DNA of 64,000 nt, taken from Nonomuraea jabiensis (GTDB taxonomy: Bacteria > Actinomycetota > Actinomycetes > Streptosporangiales > Streptosporangiaceae). A program made the translations under genes and the position numbers. The notes under the pieces are model-generated. The model made no database searches and was not told the DNA's origin. It worked only from the letters and a program-made list of their open reading frames with translations. The stretch covers positions 1,426,001-1,490,000 of the forward strand of contig NZ_JACHMB010000001.1 of the NCBI RefSeq assembly GCF_014204795.1. The letters run 5' to 3'. Below are positions 17,376 through 26,626 of this stretch, in pieces. Positions within the stretch are counted from its first letter, which is position 1, and the number at the start of each line of letters is the position of its first letter.

Positions 17376-20300
17376 GTGTCGTCTGAGTCGTCGCGGACAA
17401 ACCCGCTGGCAAGCTTTGGTCAGAACGAGTGGCTTGTCGACGAGCTGTACCAGAAGTACCTCCAAGATCCCGAGTCTGTCGACAAGGCATGGTGGAACTT
17501 CTTCGCTGACTACAACCCTGATTCCGGAACGGGCCGGGCAGCGCCGGTCAGGGAGGTGGCGAACGGCACCGTGACCGCTCCCGCTCCCCCCCAGGCGCCA
17601 CCCAAGGCTCCACCTGCTGCCGAGAAGCCGAAGCAGCCGGCCACCCCGGTGCCCAAGGGCGCCGAGGAGGTCAAGCTGCGCGGCGCCGCCGCCCGCACGG
17701 CCGCCAACATGGACCTGTCACTGACGGTCCCGACGGCCACCAGCGTGCGCGCGATCCCGGCCAAGTTGCTGATCGACAACCGCATTGTGATCAACAATCA
17801 CCTCAAGCGGGGTCGCGGCGGAAAGGTGTCCTTCACGCACCTGATCGGCTTCGCGATCGTCAAGGCCCTGAAGGCCATGCCGGAGATGAACTACTCCTAC
17901 GCGGAGGTCGACGGCAAGCCGACGCTGATCAAGCCCGAGCACGTGGGCTTCGGTCTGGCGATCGACGTCCAGAAGAGCAACGGCGAGCGCCAGCTCCTCG
18001 TGCCCTCGATCAAGGGCGCCGAGGAGATGGACTTCCGCCAGTTCTGGATGGCCTACGAGGACGTCGTCCGCAAGGCCCGCGCGGGCAAGCTGGGCGTCGA
18101 CGACTTCGCCGGCACCACGATCTCGCTGACCAACCCCGGCACGATCGGCACCGTCCACTCCGTGCCACGCCTGATGCCCGGCCAGGGCACGATCATCGGC
18201 GTCGGCGCGATGGAATACCCGGCCGAATACCAGGGGGCCGCGCCCGACACGCTCTCGCGCCTGGCCGTCTCCAAGGTCATGACGCTCACCAGCACCTACG
18301 ACCACCGGATCATCCAGGGCGCCCAGTCGGGCGACTTCCTGCGCCAGATCCACCGGCTGCTGCTGGGCGAGGACGGCTTCTACGACGAGATCTTCGAGGC
18401 GCTGCGGATCCCGTACGAGCCGGTGCGCTGGGTGCAGGACATCTCGGCCTCCCACGACGACGACGTGGCCAAGTCCGCCCGCGTGATCGAGCTGATCCAC
18501 GCCTACCGCGTGCGCGGCCACCTGATGGCCGAGACCGACCCGCTGGAGTACAAGCAGCGCAAGCACCCCGACCTGGACATCCAGTCCCACGGGCTGACGC
18601 TGTGGGACCTGGAGCGCGAGTTCGCCACGGGCGGTTTCGGCGGCCGCGCGCTGATGAAGCTGCGCGAGATCCTCGGCGTGCTGCGCGACTCCTACTGCCG
18701 CACGGTCGGCATCGAGTACATGCACATCCAGAACCCCGAGGAGCGGGCCTGGATCCAGGCGCGGGTGGAGAAGCCGCACAAGTCGCCCGAGCGCGACGAG
18801 CAGCTCAACATCCTGTCCCGGCTCAACACCGCCGAGGCGTTCGAGACCTTCCTGCAGACGAAGTTCGTCGGCCAGAAGCGCTTCTCCCTGGAGGGCGGCG
18901 AGTCCCTGATCCCGCTGCTCGACTCGGTGATCAGCGACGCCGCCGACGAGGGCCTCGACGAGGTCGTCATCGGCATGGCCCACCGCGGCCGCCTCAACGT
19001 GCTGGCCAACATCGTGGGCAAGTCGTACGCGCAGATCTTCGGCGAGTTCGAAGGCAACATCGACCCGCGCACGGCGCACGGCTCCGGCGACGTGAAGTAC
19101 CACCTCGGCGCGACGGGCACGTTCACCTCGCCCAGCGGCAAGACCATCACCGCCTCCGTGGTCGCCAACCCCTCCCACCTGGAGGCGGTCGACCCGGTGC
19201 TGGAGGGCGTCGTCCGCGCCAAGCAGGACCTCCTGGAGCGCGGCGAGGAGGGCTTCACCGTCCTGCCCGTGCTCATCCACGGCGACGCGGCCTTCGCCGG
19301 CCAGGGCGTCGTGGCCGAGACGCTCAACCTGTCGCAGCTGCGCGGCTACCGCACCGGCGGCACCGTGCACGTGGTGGTCAACAACCAGGTGGGCTTCACC
19401 ACCTCGCCCGCCTCGTCCAGGTCCTCGGTCTACGCGACCGACGTGGCCCGGATGATCCAGGCCCCGATCTTCCACGTCAACGGCGACGACCCCGAGGCCG
19501 TGGTGCGCGTGGGCCAGCTGGCCTACGAATACCGCCAGGCGTTCCGCAAGGACGTCGTCATCGACCTCATCTGCTACCGCCGCCGCGGCCACAACGAGGG
19601 CGACAACCCGGCCTTCACCCAGCCGCTGATGTACGACCTGATCGACGCCAAGCGCTCGACCCGCAAGCTCTACACCGAGGCGCTGATCGGCCGGGGCGAC
19701 ATCACGGTCGAGGAGGCCGAGCAGGCGCTGCGCGACTACCAGGCCAAGCTGGAGCAGGCGTTCACCGAGACCCGCGAGGCGGCGAAGAAGCCGGCCGAGG
19801 CCGCCGCGATGCGGGTGCCGCCGACCGAGGTCGTCAAGTGGTCGCACGCCGACACGGAGACCGCGATCAGCGACGAGACGCTCAAGCGCATCGTCGACAC
19901 CCAGCTCAACCTGCCCGAGGGCTTCACGCCGCACCCGCGCCTGGCGCCGGTGCTGCAGCGCCGCGGCCAGATGGTCGAGACGGACACGATCGACTGGGCG
20001 ATGGGCGAGACGCTCGCGTTCGGCTCGCTGCTGATCGACGGCCACCCGGTGCGCCTGGTCGGCCAGGACTCGCGCCGCGGCACGTTCACGCAGCGCCACG
20101 CCGTCCTGGTGGATCGGATGACCGGCGCCGACCACACGCCGCTCAAGACCTTCAACCAGGGCACCACGAAGTTCTACGTCTACGACTCGCTGCTCAGCGA
20201 GTTCGCGGCGCTCGGCTTCGAGTACGGCTACAGCGTCGTCCGCCCGGACGCCCTGGTCGCCTGGGAGGCGCAGTTCGGCGACTTCGTCAACGGCGCCCAG

Positions 20301-21017
20301 ACGATCATCGACGAGTTCATCTCGTCGGGCGAGCAGAAGTGGGGCCAGAAGTCCTCCGTCGTGCTGCTGCTGCCGCACGGCTTCGAGGGCCAGGGCCCCG
20401 ACCACTCCTCGGCCCGCATCGAGCGGTTCCTGCAGGTCTGCGCGCTCGACAACATGACGGTCGCGCAGCCCACGACCCCGGCCAACTACTTCCACCTCCT
20501 GCGCTGGCAGGTGGAGTCGCAGCGGCACAAGCCGATGGTGGTCTTCACGCCGAAGTCGCTGCTGCGCCACAAGGCGGCCACGTCCAAGGCGTCCGACTTC
20601 ACCACGGGCACCTTCCAGCCGGTCCTGGGCGACACGACGGTTGACGCGGCCAAGGTCACCAGGGTCGTGCTCACGTCCGGCAAGCTCTACTACGACCTGG
20701 CGGCGGAGCGCGAGAAGAAGGGCCGCGACGACGTCGCGATCGTCCGGCTCGAACGCCTCTACCCGTTCCCGGGTGAGGAGCTGGCCGCCGAGCTGTCCCG
20801 CTACGGGGCGCAGGCGGAGCTGGTCTGGGCCCAGGACGAGCCGGTCAACATGGGGCCGTGGCCGTACCTCGCGCTCAAGCTGGCCGAGGACCCGCAGACG
20901 CTGGGCGGCCGCCCGGTGCGGCGCGTCTCGCGCCGCCCCAACAGCTCGCCGGCGACGGGCTCGCACAACTCGCACGACACCGAGCTCGAGGAGATCCTCC
21001 ACGAGCTGTTCGGCTGA
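17376..21017 (+). CDS. kgd: Multifunctional 2-oxoglutarate decarboxylase/dehydrogenase (E2-E1 fusion)
   Basis: 1213 residues. An N-terminal segment [20 protein letters not shown] is followed by a Pro/Ala-rich linker (about 60-95), then an E2-type succinyltransferase domain (about 100-340) with [17 protein letters not shown], the catalytic DHRxxxG. The E1 part follows: [17 protein letters not shown] near 533, [11 protein letters not shown] near 700 and [16 protein letters not shown] near 735 for thiamine diphosphate binding. There is no lipoyl domain, as in mycobacterial Kgd. It oxidises 2-oxoglutarate in the TCA cycle. GTG 17376 is preferred because homologues begin close to FGxNEWLVDE; a TTG at 17322 is the longer alternative. 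Confidence 0.95.
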   Translation: MSSESSRTNPLASFGQNEWLVDELYQKYLQDPESVDKAWWNFFADYNPDSGTGRAAPVREVANGTVTAPAPPQAPPKAPPAAEKPKQPATPVPKGAEEVKLRGAAARTAANMDLSLTVPTATSVRAIPAKLLIDNRIVINNHLKRGRGGKVSFTHLIGFAIVKALKAMPEMNYSYAEVDGKPTLIKPEHVGFGLAIDVQKSNGERQLLVPSIKGAEEMDFRQFWMAYEDVVRKARAGKLGVDDFAGTTISLTNPGTIGTVHSVPRLMPGQGTIIGVGAMEYPAEYQGAAPDTLSRLAVSKVMTLTSTYDHRIIQGAQSGDFLRQIHRLLLGEDGFYDEIFEALRIPYEPVRWVQDISASHDDDVAKSARVIELIHAYRVRGHLMAETDPLEYKQRKHPDLDIQSHGLTLWDLEREFATGGFGGRALMKLREILGVLRDSYCRTVGIEYMHIQNPEERAWIQARVEKPHKSPERDEQLNILSRLNTAEAFETFLQTKFVGQKRFSLEGGESLIPLLDSVISDAADEGLDEVVIGMAHRGRLNVLANIVGKSYAQIFGEFEGNIDPRTAHGSGDVKYHLGATGTFTSPSGKTITASVVANPSHLEAVDPVLEGVVRAKQDLLERGEEGFTVLPVLIHGDAAFAGQGVVAETLNLSQLRGYRTGGTVHVVVNNQVGFTTSPASSRSSVYATDVARMIQAPIFHVNGDDPEAVVRVGQLAYEYRQAFRKDVVIDLICYRRRGHNEGDNPAFTQPLMYDLIDAKRSTRKLYTEALIGRGDITVEEAEQALRDYQAKLEQAFTETREAAKKPAEAAAMRVPPTEVVKWSHADTETAISDETLKRIVDTQLNLPEGFTPHPRLAPVLQRRGQMVETDTIDWAMGETLAFGSLLIDGHPVRLVGQDSRRGTFTQRHAVLVDRMTGADHTPLKTFNQGTTKFYVYDSLLSEFAALGFEYGYSVVRPDALVAWEAQFGDFVNGAQTIIDEFISSGEQKWGQKSSVVLLLPHGFEGQGPDHSSARIERFLQVCALDNMTVAQPTTPANYFHLLRWQVESQRHKPMVVFTPKSLLRHKAATSKASDFTTGTFQPVLGDTTVDAAKVTRVVLTSGKLYYDLAAEREKKGRDDVAIVRLERLYPFPGEELAAELSRYGAQAELVWAQDEPVNMGPWPYLALKLAEDPQTLGGRPVRRVSRRPNSSPATGSHNSHDTELEEILHELFG

Positions 21018-21028
21018 TCCAACACCAG

Positions 21029-21060
21029 AGTGAGCCCCCGGCCCCGGCTGGGGGCTCACT
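21029..21060 (+). terminator. Hairpin after kgd
   Basis: AGTGAGCCCCC and GGGGGCTCACT form an 11-bp stem with a 10-base loop 12 bp after the kgd stop. It ends directly before the ribosome-binding site of the DUF6104 gene, so it may attenuate rather than fully stop transcription. Confidence 0.65.
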
Positions 21061-21085
21061 GCCGTTTCAGGAGGACTTGAGAAAG

Positions 21086-21265
21086 ATGTACTTCACCGAT
21101 CGGGGGATCGAGGAGCTGGTCGAGCGTCGGGGCGAGGAGGAGGTCAGCCTGCTCTGGCTCGGCGAGCGGCTGCGCGAGTTCGTCGACCTCAACCCGGAGT
21201 TCGAGATCCCGGTCGAGCGGCTGGCCACCTGGCTGGCCCGGCTCGACGACGACGAGGACGACTGA
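21086..21265 (+). CDS. DUF6104 family small protein
   Basis: 59 residues starting MYFTDRGIEELVERRGEEEV; very acidic C-terminus (ARLDDDEDD). A good ribosome-binding site (caggagga) lies 10-18 bp upstream of the ATG. I recall small proteins of this family directly downstream of kgd in many actinomycetes, and the arrangement is the same here. The LDLNPEFEIPVERLATWLARLD-like helix suggests a small helical protein. Function unknown; the gene position hints at a link to 2-oxoglutarate dehydrogenase. Confidence 0.87.
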   Translation: MYFTDRGIEELVERRGEEEVSLLWLGERLREFVDLNPEFEIPVERLATWLARLDDDEDD

Positions 21266-21384
21266 CCCCGCCCCACCGCGGCCCCCTTTCCCAGCCACGG
21301 CGGCAGGGGGCCCCGCCCCTCCCCTTCCCCTCCCAAGGGACATCAGCCGAAGTGCGGCGGGGAGTACGACACCCCGATACGCCA

Positions 21385-21426
21385 ACGCGATACATCTTGA
21401 GTTTCGCGGAAACGCGACATATCGTG
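21385..21426 (+). promoter_or_regulatory. Repeated element in the DUF4097-PadR promoter
   Basis: ACGCGATACATCTTG (21385-21399) and ACGCGACATATCGTG (21412-21426) are imperfect direct copies 27 bp apart, about 40 bp before the start of the DUF4097 gene. ATACATCTTGA-like sequences are typical near PadR-controlled promoters in actinomycetes, so autoregulation by the downstream PadR is likely (inferred). Confidence 0.45.
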
Positions 21427-21464
21427 TTAGTAGAGAGAACATGTCGCCAGGAGGGCGGGGGAAC

Positions 21465-22268
21465 ATGCAGCAGTGGACGATCGAGGGCCCAGAACAGCTG
21501 ACGTTCGGCCAGGTGGACGCGCTCGACGTGCGCATCGTCGCCGGCCGCCTGGCCGTGCTGGCCAGCGACGGCCCGCCCACAGTCGAGGTGTCCGAGATCG
21601 AGTCGGCGTCCCCGCTGCTGGTCACGTACGACGAGGACGCCAAGGAGCTCTCCATCACCTACAAGGACCTGACCTGGGACGGTCTCCTCGGCTGGCTCCG
21701 GCGCGACCGGCGCAGGACGGTCCTGACGATCACCGTCCCCAAGCACTGCACCGTCAACGCCGGAGTGGTCTCCGCGCCGGCCGTGGTGGCCGGGTTCGAG
21801 AGGATGACGCAGGTCAGGAGCGTGTCCGCGGAGATCGTGCTCGACGGCGTGAGCGGCGACGTGAACGCGACGACCGTCTCGGGCCCGGTGGAGAGCCGGG
21901 CGATGGAGGGCGACCTGGCGTTCAAGAGCGTCTCGGGCGACCTGACCGTGGCCGACGGCATCCCGCGCCGGCTCAAGGCGAACACCGTCTCGGGCCGGAT
22001 CACGGCGGACCTGGCGCTTCGGCCGACCGGCCACGTGACGCTCAACAGCGTCTCCGGTGACATCCTGGTCAGGCTGCCGGAAAACGTGGAGGCGGACGTG
22101 AGCGTGCGGTCCACCTCCGGCAGGCTGGTCAGCACGTTCCACGAACTGTTCAACTCGAACGGCCCCGGCACGAAGTCGATGTCGGGCAGGCTGGGCGGCG
22201 GTATGGCGTCGCTGTCGGCGACCACGGTCTCCGGCGAGGTCACGCTGCTCAAGGGGGAGAAGGAATGA
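21465..22268 (+). CDS. DUF4097 family beta-strand-repeat protein
   Basis: 267 residues from ATG 21465, chosen because ccaggaggg lies 9 bp upstream (ATG 21441 is the alternative). From about residue 100 it is built of repeated short strands with the pattern (T/S)VSG(D/R)(V/I), for example VSGDVNATTVSGPVE, VSGDLTVADG and VSGDILVRLPE: the right-handed beta-solenoid of DUF4097 (adhesin-like). There is no signal peptide. It is translationally coupled (ATGA) to the PadR regulator and may sense or bind a ligand; its function is not established. Confidence 0.88.
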   Translation: MQQWTIEGPEQLTFGQVDALDVRIVAGRLAVLASDGPPTVEVSEIESASPLLVTYDEDAKELSITYKDLTWDGLLGWLRRDRRRTVLTITVPKHCTVNAGVVSAPAVVAGFERMTQVRSVSAEIVLDGVSGDVNATTVSGPVESRAMEGDLAFKSVSGDLTVADGIPRRLKANTVSGRITADLALRPTGHVTLNSVSGDILVRLPENVEADVSVRSTSGRLVSTFHELFNSNGPGTKSMSGRLGGGMASLSATTVSGEVTLLKGEKE

Positions 22269-23005
22269 GCCCTGTCTTCGGTCACGGCCGGCTCCGGCTG
22301 TACCTGCTCAAGCTGCTGGACGAGAGCCCGCGTCACGGCTACGAGGTCATCAGGCTGCTCCAGGACCGCTTCCTCGGGGTCTACTCGCCCTCCCCCGGCA
22401 CGATCTACCCGCGCCTGGCCCGCCTGGAGGAGGAGGGCCTGGTGACGCACGAGGTGGTCGAGGGCAAGAAGGTGTTCTCGATCACCGACAAGGGCCGCGA
22501 GGAGCTGAACGCCCGGCTCGACGAGCTCGACGACCTGGAGCAGGAGATCTCCGCCTCCGTGCGCGACATCGCCCGCGAGGTCAAGGAGGACGTCCGCGAC
22601 ACGGTCAAGTCGCTGCGCGACGAGCTCACGCGGATGGCCAAGGACGTTCGCACGGGGGCCAGGGACGACACCCAACGGCTCAAGGAGCAGCAGAAGGCGG
22701 ACTTCAGGCGGCTCAAGGAGCAGCAGAAGCGGCAGTGGATGGAGCACGCCTACCACTGGCAGGACGAGGGCGAGCGGCTCAGCAGGGAGTGGCGCAGGAT
22801 CTGGTCCGAGGTCTGGGCCACGCTGGGCGGCTCGCCGACGAGCCGCGCCGACCTCGACGCGGAGCTGGGCGAGCTGCTGGCCGACTTCATCGCCGAGGCC
22901 CGCCAGGAGGCGTCCGAGGCCCGGCTGACGCCGGAGAAGCTGGCGGAGCTGCGTACGGCGCTCGACGAGGCCCGCCGCCGCGTCCGCGACATCCTCGAAG
23001 GCTGA
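22265..23005 (+). CDS. PadR family transcriptional regulator with coiled-coil tail
   Basis: 246 residues. The winged helix (residues about 1-85) contains LYLLKLLDESPRHGYEVIRL and SPGTIYPRLARLEEEGLV. A long charged helix follows (about 90-165) with the tandem repeat RLKEQQKADF/RLKEQQKRQW, much longer than the usual PadR dimerisation arm. The C-terminal helices are acidic. It overlaps the DUF4097 gene by 4 bp and probably represses their shared promoter. Confidence 0.92.
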   Translation: MSPVFGHGRLRLYLLKLLDESPRHGYEVIRLLQDRFLGVYSPSPGTIYPRLARLEEEGLVTHEVVEGKKVFSITDKGREELNARLDELDDLEQEISASVRDIAREVKEDVRDTVKSLRDELTRMAKDVRTGARDDTQRLKEQQKADFRRLKEQQKRQWMEHAYHWQDEGERLSREWRRIWSEVWATLGGSPTSRADLDAELGELLADFIAEARQEASEARLTPEKLAELRTALDEARRRVRDILEG

Positions 23006-23012
23006 CCCGCGT

Positions 23013-23873
23013 TCATGCCGAGCGGAGGCGCCGTTCCACGCGGCGCGCGCCGCGGGCGGCCTTGCGGGCGCGGTAGGCGATGGGCATGTACCTCAGGCGT
23101 TCGGGCAGGCGCGGCGTCAGCACGGCCACCGCATGCCCGAGATGCCGCAACCGCCGTTCCTCCCGCGCCGTCCACGGCAGCCCCAGCTTCCGCCGTACGG
23201 CGGACGGCAGGGTGCCGACCGTCACGAAGTAGTTGAACTCCCCCGATCCGACCCCCACAGGTGTCCACAGCCGCCGCAGCGGCCTCGGCAGCCCGGGCGG
23301 CGCCGGCGTGCCGTGCAGGACCGACAGCACGTCGAGCGCCGTCGGGTGCGCCTCCAGCCGGTCGGCCACCATCGCGTCGAAGTACCGCCAGAACGCCTCC
23401 AGGTCCGCGGGCAGCTCCCGCTCCGGCACCCGCAGGATCGCGCCGAGCTGCCGCGACTCGGCGTAGAGCCGCCGCTCCTGCTCGACGGTGAACGGGGTGC
23501 CGAAATAGCGGTTGAGCACGACGAAGCGCTCGAACAGCGACAGGTGCACCCACGCCCACGCCTCGCCGTTCAGCGCGTGGTAGGGCCTGCCGAGCTCGTC
23601 CACCCCGCTGATCGGCCGGTGCAGCCTCCTGAGCCGCTCGCCCTCCGCCGGGCCGTCCGCGCCGCCGTACACCCATGTCTGGATCGAGACGAGCGTGCGG
23701 GTGAGCCGCCCCCACGGGTCGTCCTTGTACGTGGAGTGCTCGGCGACGGCCGCGCCCACGGCCGGGTGCATCGTCTGCATGACCAGCGCGCTCCCGGCGA
23801 CGAGCAGATTGCGGTATTCGCCGGTGGTGTCCCAGTGCATCGAACCTGGACCGAAGGGCTGAACCTCCATCAT
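23013..23873 (-). CDS. Oxygenase MpaB family protein (DUF2236)
   Basis: 286 residues from ATG 23873, which follows gggagg at correct spacing. Family landmarks: MHWDTTGEYRNLLVAGSALV, LVMQTMHPAVGAAVAEHS (conserved MHP His), AWAWVHLSLFERFVVLNRY and YFGTPFTVEQERRLY. MpaB-type proteins are haem-binding oxygenases that cleave prenyl or latex-like chains (compare latex-clearing protein). Here it is the first gene of a minus-strand group after PadR, tail to tail with it. The substrate is unknown. Confidence 0.85.
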   Translation of the reverse strand: MMEVQPFGPGSMHWDTTGEYRNLLVAGSALVMQTMHPAVGAAVAEHSTYKDDPWGRLTRTLVSIQTWVYGGADGPAEGERLRRLHRPISGVDELGRPYHALNGEAWAWVHLSLFERFVVLNRYFGTPFTVEQERRLYAESRQLGAILRVPERELPADLEAFWRYFDAMVADRLEAHPTALDVLSVLHGTPAPPGLPRPLRRLWTPVGVGSGEFNYFVTVGTLPSAVRRKLGLPWTAREERRLRHLGHAVAVLTPRLPERLRYMPIAYRARKAARGARRVERRLRSA

Positions 23874-23946
23874 GACGGCCTCCCGGGTGAGACAAGCCCA
23901 CTCTGCTTGTATCACCCGGAACGCCGGGAAGTAACCCTTTACTTAT

Positions 23947-24903
23947 TCAGACGGTAAAGACGATCTTTCCGAAGATCTCCCCTTCGGCCATGGCCGCGAA
24001 CCCGTCGCGCGCCTGCGTCAGCGGCAGCACCCTGTCGACGACGGGCCGTACCCCGGTCTGCTCCAGGAAGACCGCCAGCCGGCCGAGCTGTTCCCGGGTG
24101 CCCATCGTGGAGCCGACCACGGACAGCTGCAGGAAGAAGACCCGGTTCAGGTCCGCGGGCGGGACCGCGCCGCTGGTGGCGCCGCTGACGACGATGCGCC
24201 CGCCCGGCTTGAGCGACTTGAGCGAATGGTCCCAGGTGGCCTGACCGACGGTCTCCATGACCGCGTCCACCCGCTCGGGCAGCCGCGCGCCCGGCTCGAA
24301 CACCTGGTCGGCGCCGAGCTCGAGAGCACGCGCGCGCTTGTCCTCGGAGCGGCTGGTCGCCCAGACCCGGTAGCCGCCGGCCCGGCCGAGCGCGATCAGC
24401 GCGGTGGCGACGCCGCCGCCCGCCCCCTGCACCAGCACGGTGGAGCCGGGCTCGAGCCCGGCCTTGTCGAACAGCATCCGGTACGCGGTCAGCCAGGCCG
24501 TGGGCAGGCAGGCCGCGTGCTCGAAGCCGAGCCCGGCCGGCTTGGGCACGAGGTTGCGCCGCGGCACGGCCACCTGCTCGGCGAACGTACCGTCGTGCAC
24601 CTCGGACAGCAGCGTGCGCTTGGGATCGAGCGTCTCGTCGGCGCCCGTGCCGATCACGGAGTGCACGATGACCTCGTTGCCGTCCTCATCCACGCCCGCG
24701 GCGTCGCAGCCGAGCACGATCGGCAGCCGGTCCTGTCTGATGCCGACGCCTTTGAGCGTCCACAGGTCGTGGTGGTTGAGCGCGGCCGCGCGCACGGAGA
24801 CGGTCGTCCATCCGTCCGGGACCTTCGGCTCCGGGCGCTCACCGAGCGTCAGCCCGGCGAGTGGGTTGTCGGGATCGGTCTGTGTGGCGGTTACGGCGAA
24901 CAT
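23947..24903 (-). CDS. Zinc-free MDR family alcohol dehydrogenase / quinone reductase
   Basis: 318 residues. GroES-like domain with VRAAALNHHDLWTLKGVG and LPIVLGCDAAGVDEDG; the catalytic and structural Cys ligands of zinc ADHs are missing. Rossmann motif VLVQGAGGGVATALIALGR near residue 150 and VDAVMETVGQATWDHSLKSL after it. This points to an NADPH-dependent quinone or enoyl reductase. It lies 9 bp after the membrane-anchored unknown (minus strand) and may share its transcript. Confidence 0.88.
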   Translation of the reverse strand: MFAVTATQTDPDNPLAGLTLGERPEPKVPDGWTTVSVRAAALNHHDLWTLKGVGIRQDRLPIVLGCDAAGVDEDGNEVIVHSVIGTGADETLDPKRTLLSEVHDGTFAEQVAVPRRNLVPKPAGLGFEHAACLPTAWLTAYRMLFDKAGLEPGSTVLVQGAGGGVATALIALGRAGGYRVWATSRSEDKRARALELGADQVFEPGARLPERVDAVMETVGQATWDHSLKSLKPGGRIVVSGATSGAVPPADLNRVFFLQLSVVGSTMGTREQLGRLAVFLEQTGVRPVVDRVLPLTQARDGFAAMAEGEIFGKIVFTV

Positions 24904-24912
24904 GGCCGCACC

Positions 24913-25791
24913 CTACTTCAGCGTGATCCGAATCCCTGCCAAGGCCCGCTTCCTGAACGACTGTGGCCCCGTGACCGCGACCAGCACGTCGCCCCTGCAC
25001 ACCGAGCCGGTCGGCCGCCCGCGCCCCTCGATCACCCTCGGAATCCCGGCCTTCTTCCCGCAACCGGGCGTGGGCACCAGCGCGACCATCTCCCCCGCAC
25101 CACCGCCGAACCAGAGCTGCGGCCCCAGCGGCTGCCCCTGCACCGTCTCCCCCGGCCCGGCCAGCCGCACGGGCGCCCTGGCCGACAGCACGAGGTAGCC
25201 GTCCTTCGTCTCCCGGCCCTGCAGCCCTCGCGCCACGGCCACCCGCTGCTCGAACCTCAGCCCCTGCCCCCGGTCGTACATCGCCAGCCGCCACCGCCCG
25301 AACGCGAACAGCAGCACCTGCCCGTAGTAACCGCTGCCCGCCCGAGGGGGCCAGAGGGTGACGTTGGGCGCGTAGTTCCTGATCGGCCGGCCACCCGCGG
25401 TCACCTCGAACTCGCCGTTGTACGGGGCGGACAGCTGCCGGTACTGCCCGTCGATCCAGATCCCCTGGAAGGGCCGCGACCCCATGGCGGCGAGCCCGAG
25501 CTCGGCCGGGTAGCGCACCTCGGCCCGCACCCCGTGCGGGAACACCACATCCATGACCTCCTCACCCCCCTTGGCCACGGGCCGGACGGTGAGGATGTTG
25601 GGGGCGCTGTCTATCTTGGTGAGGGACCTGATGGGCTCAGAGGTCGGCCCCACCGGGGGCGCAGACTCGGGATCGCGGCTGATGAGCAGGCTGACGACAG
25701 GGATCAGCAGGAGCGCGACCACCACCGCCGGCCCTACCCACCGGCGGCGACCGCGCTCGCCTACCTCGATGACGTCGAACCGGTCAGCCAC
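24913..25791 (-). CDS. Membrane-anchored protein of unknown function
   Basis: 292 residues. A short charged N-terminus (ADRFDVIEVGERGRRRW) is followed by one membrane helix WVGPAVVVALLLIPVVSLLI (about 18-37); the rest is predicted outside the cell and is beta-rich. There are two cysteines late (TPGCGKKAG and GSVCRGD) that could pair. I do not recognise a domain. It sits upstream of the MDR reductase with a 9-bp gap. Confidence 0.75.
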   Translation of the reverse strand: MADRFDVIEVGERGRRRWVGPAVVVALLLIPVVSLLISRDPESAPPVGPTSEPIRSLTKIDSAPNILTVRPVAKGGEEVMDVVFPHGVRAEVRYPAELGLAAMGSRPFQGIWIDGQYRQLSAPYNGEFEVTAGGRPIRNYAPNVTLWPPRAGSGYYGQVLLFAFGRWRLAMYDRGQGLRFEQRVAVARGLQGRETKDGYLVLSARAPVRLAGPGETVQGQPLGPQLWFGGGAGEMVALVPTPGCGKKAGIPRVIEGRGRPTGSVCRGDVLVAVTGPQSFRKRALAGIRITLK

Positions 25792-25836
25792 GACGTTCCT
25801 AGCCGAGTAGTGCGGGCTTGCGCCTTTTCATCAAGT

Positions 25837-26265
25837 TCAGTTGAGCGGCGACCGCCAGCGCAAGCCCTGGAACCTGGCGAAATCCTTGTCGCAGGTCACA
25901 AATTCACAACCGTGCTCGATGGCGAGTGCGGCGAGGTAGGCGTCGGGGATGAGGTTGCCGGTGGCGCCCGCCTGACGGCACAGCTTGACGAAGATCTCCC
26001 AGTGTCTCGAGTCGGGGGCGACCACCGACGCCTGCGGCTGGTTGCGGTAGGTGCCGACGAAGGCCAGAGCACGCTCCACGTCGTCGGGATCCTTGTAGAC
26101 GCGCCGGTTGGTCACCATCCGGACGAAGCCGTTGACGACGAAGTCGCTCACGGCGTAGCTGGAGTCGCCGTTGACCATCCCGTCCACGAAGGCATGGCAC
26201 TGGTCGTGGTCGGGGGACTCCCCTCGGAAGGCGTTGACGAGGACGTTGATGTCAACGAGCAACAT
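25837..26265 (-). CDS. vapC: VapC-type PIN-domain toxin
   Basis: 142 residues. PIN-domain acidic residues appear in order: Asp5 in MLLVDINVLVNAFRG, an Asp in LIPDAYLAALAIEHG, and TCDKDFARF near the C-terminus, all needed to bind the metal of this ribonuclease fold. The preceding gene encodes a ribbon-helix-helix antitoxin and overlaps it by 14 bp, the standard antitoxin-first order. VapC toxins cut tRNA or rRNA when not bound by VapB. The locus is isolated between metabolic genes. Confidence 0.9.
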   Translation of the reverse strand: MLLVDINVLVNAFRGESPDHDQCHAFVDGMVNGDSSYAVSDFVVNGFVRMVTNRRVYKDPDDVERALAFVGTYRNQPQASVVAPDSRHWEIFVKLCRQAGATGNLIPDAYLAALAIEHGCEFVTCDKDFARFQGLRWRSPLN

Positions 26266-26545
26266 TGCGCAGCTCCGGGAAACGCTCCTCGTCGTCGAGA
26301 TCCCACGCGATGTGCTCCAGCTTCTCGCCGGCGTCGAGCCGCTCCTGGACCCACGGCTGGAATCCAGGCTTGCTGGTGGAAGTGATCAGCTCCACCCGCG
26401 GCCGGTCGGCGGCTTCCGTGGAGCGGTTGAGCAGTTGCCTCAAGGCGTCCTCCATCACTGAGTTGAGACTGCGTCCGTTACGTGCCGCGTACGCCTTCGC
26501 CTCGTTGAGGAGCGTCTCGTCGATGCGCACCGTTGTCCTCCGCAT
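26252..26545 (-). CDS. vapB: VapB-type ribbon-helix-helix antitoxin
   Basis: 97 residues from ATG 26545. MRRTTVRIDETLLNEAKAYA and GRSLNSVMEDALRQLL form the ribbon-helix-helix DNA-binding unit; the acidic tail (KLEHIAWDLDDEERFPEL) should wrap the toxin. An upstream in-frame ATG would add residues unlike the family. It probably autoregulates the pair together with VapC. Confidence 0.88.
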   Translation of the reverse strand: MRRTTVRIDETLLNEAKAYAARNGRSLNSVMEDALRQLLNRSTEAADRPRVELITSTSKPGFQPWVQERLDAGEKLEHIAWDLDDEERFPELRNVAR

Positions 26546-26626
26546 GACTCCAGCGTCCGCCGCTGACATAAAAATGTCAACTCCAGATAGTAGCCGCCCG
26601 GTCACAATCTTTGCATCAACTTTAGG

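Noticed and set aside
17718..21059. 1113-residue open frame opposite kgd
   Set aside because: Mirror of the kgd codon pattern; low-complexity Leu/Val/Asp/Arg sequence without motifs.
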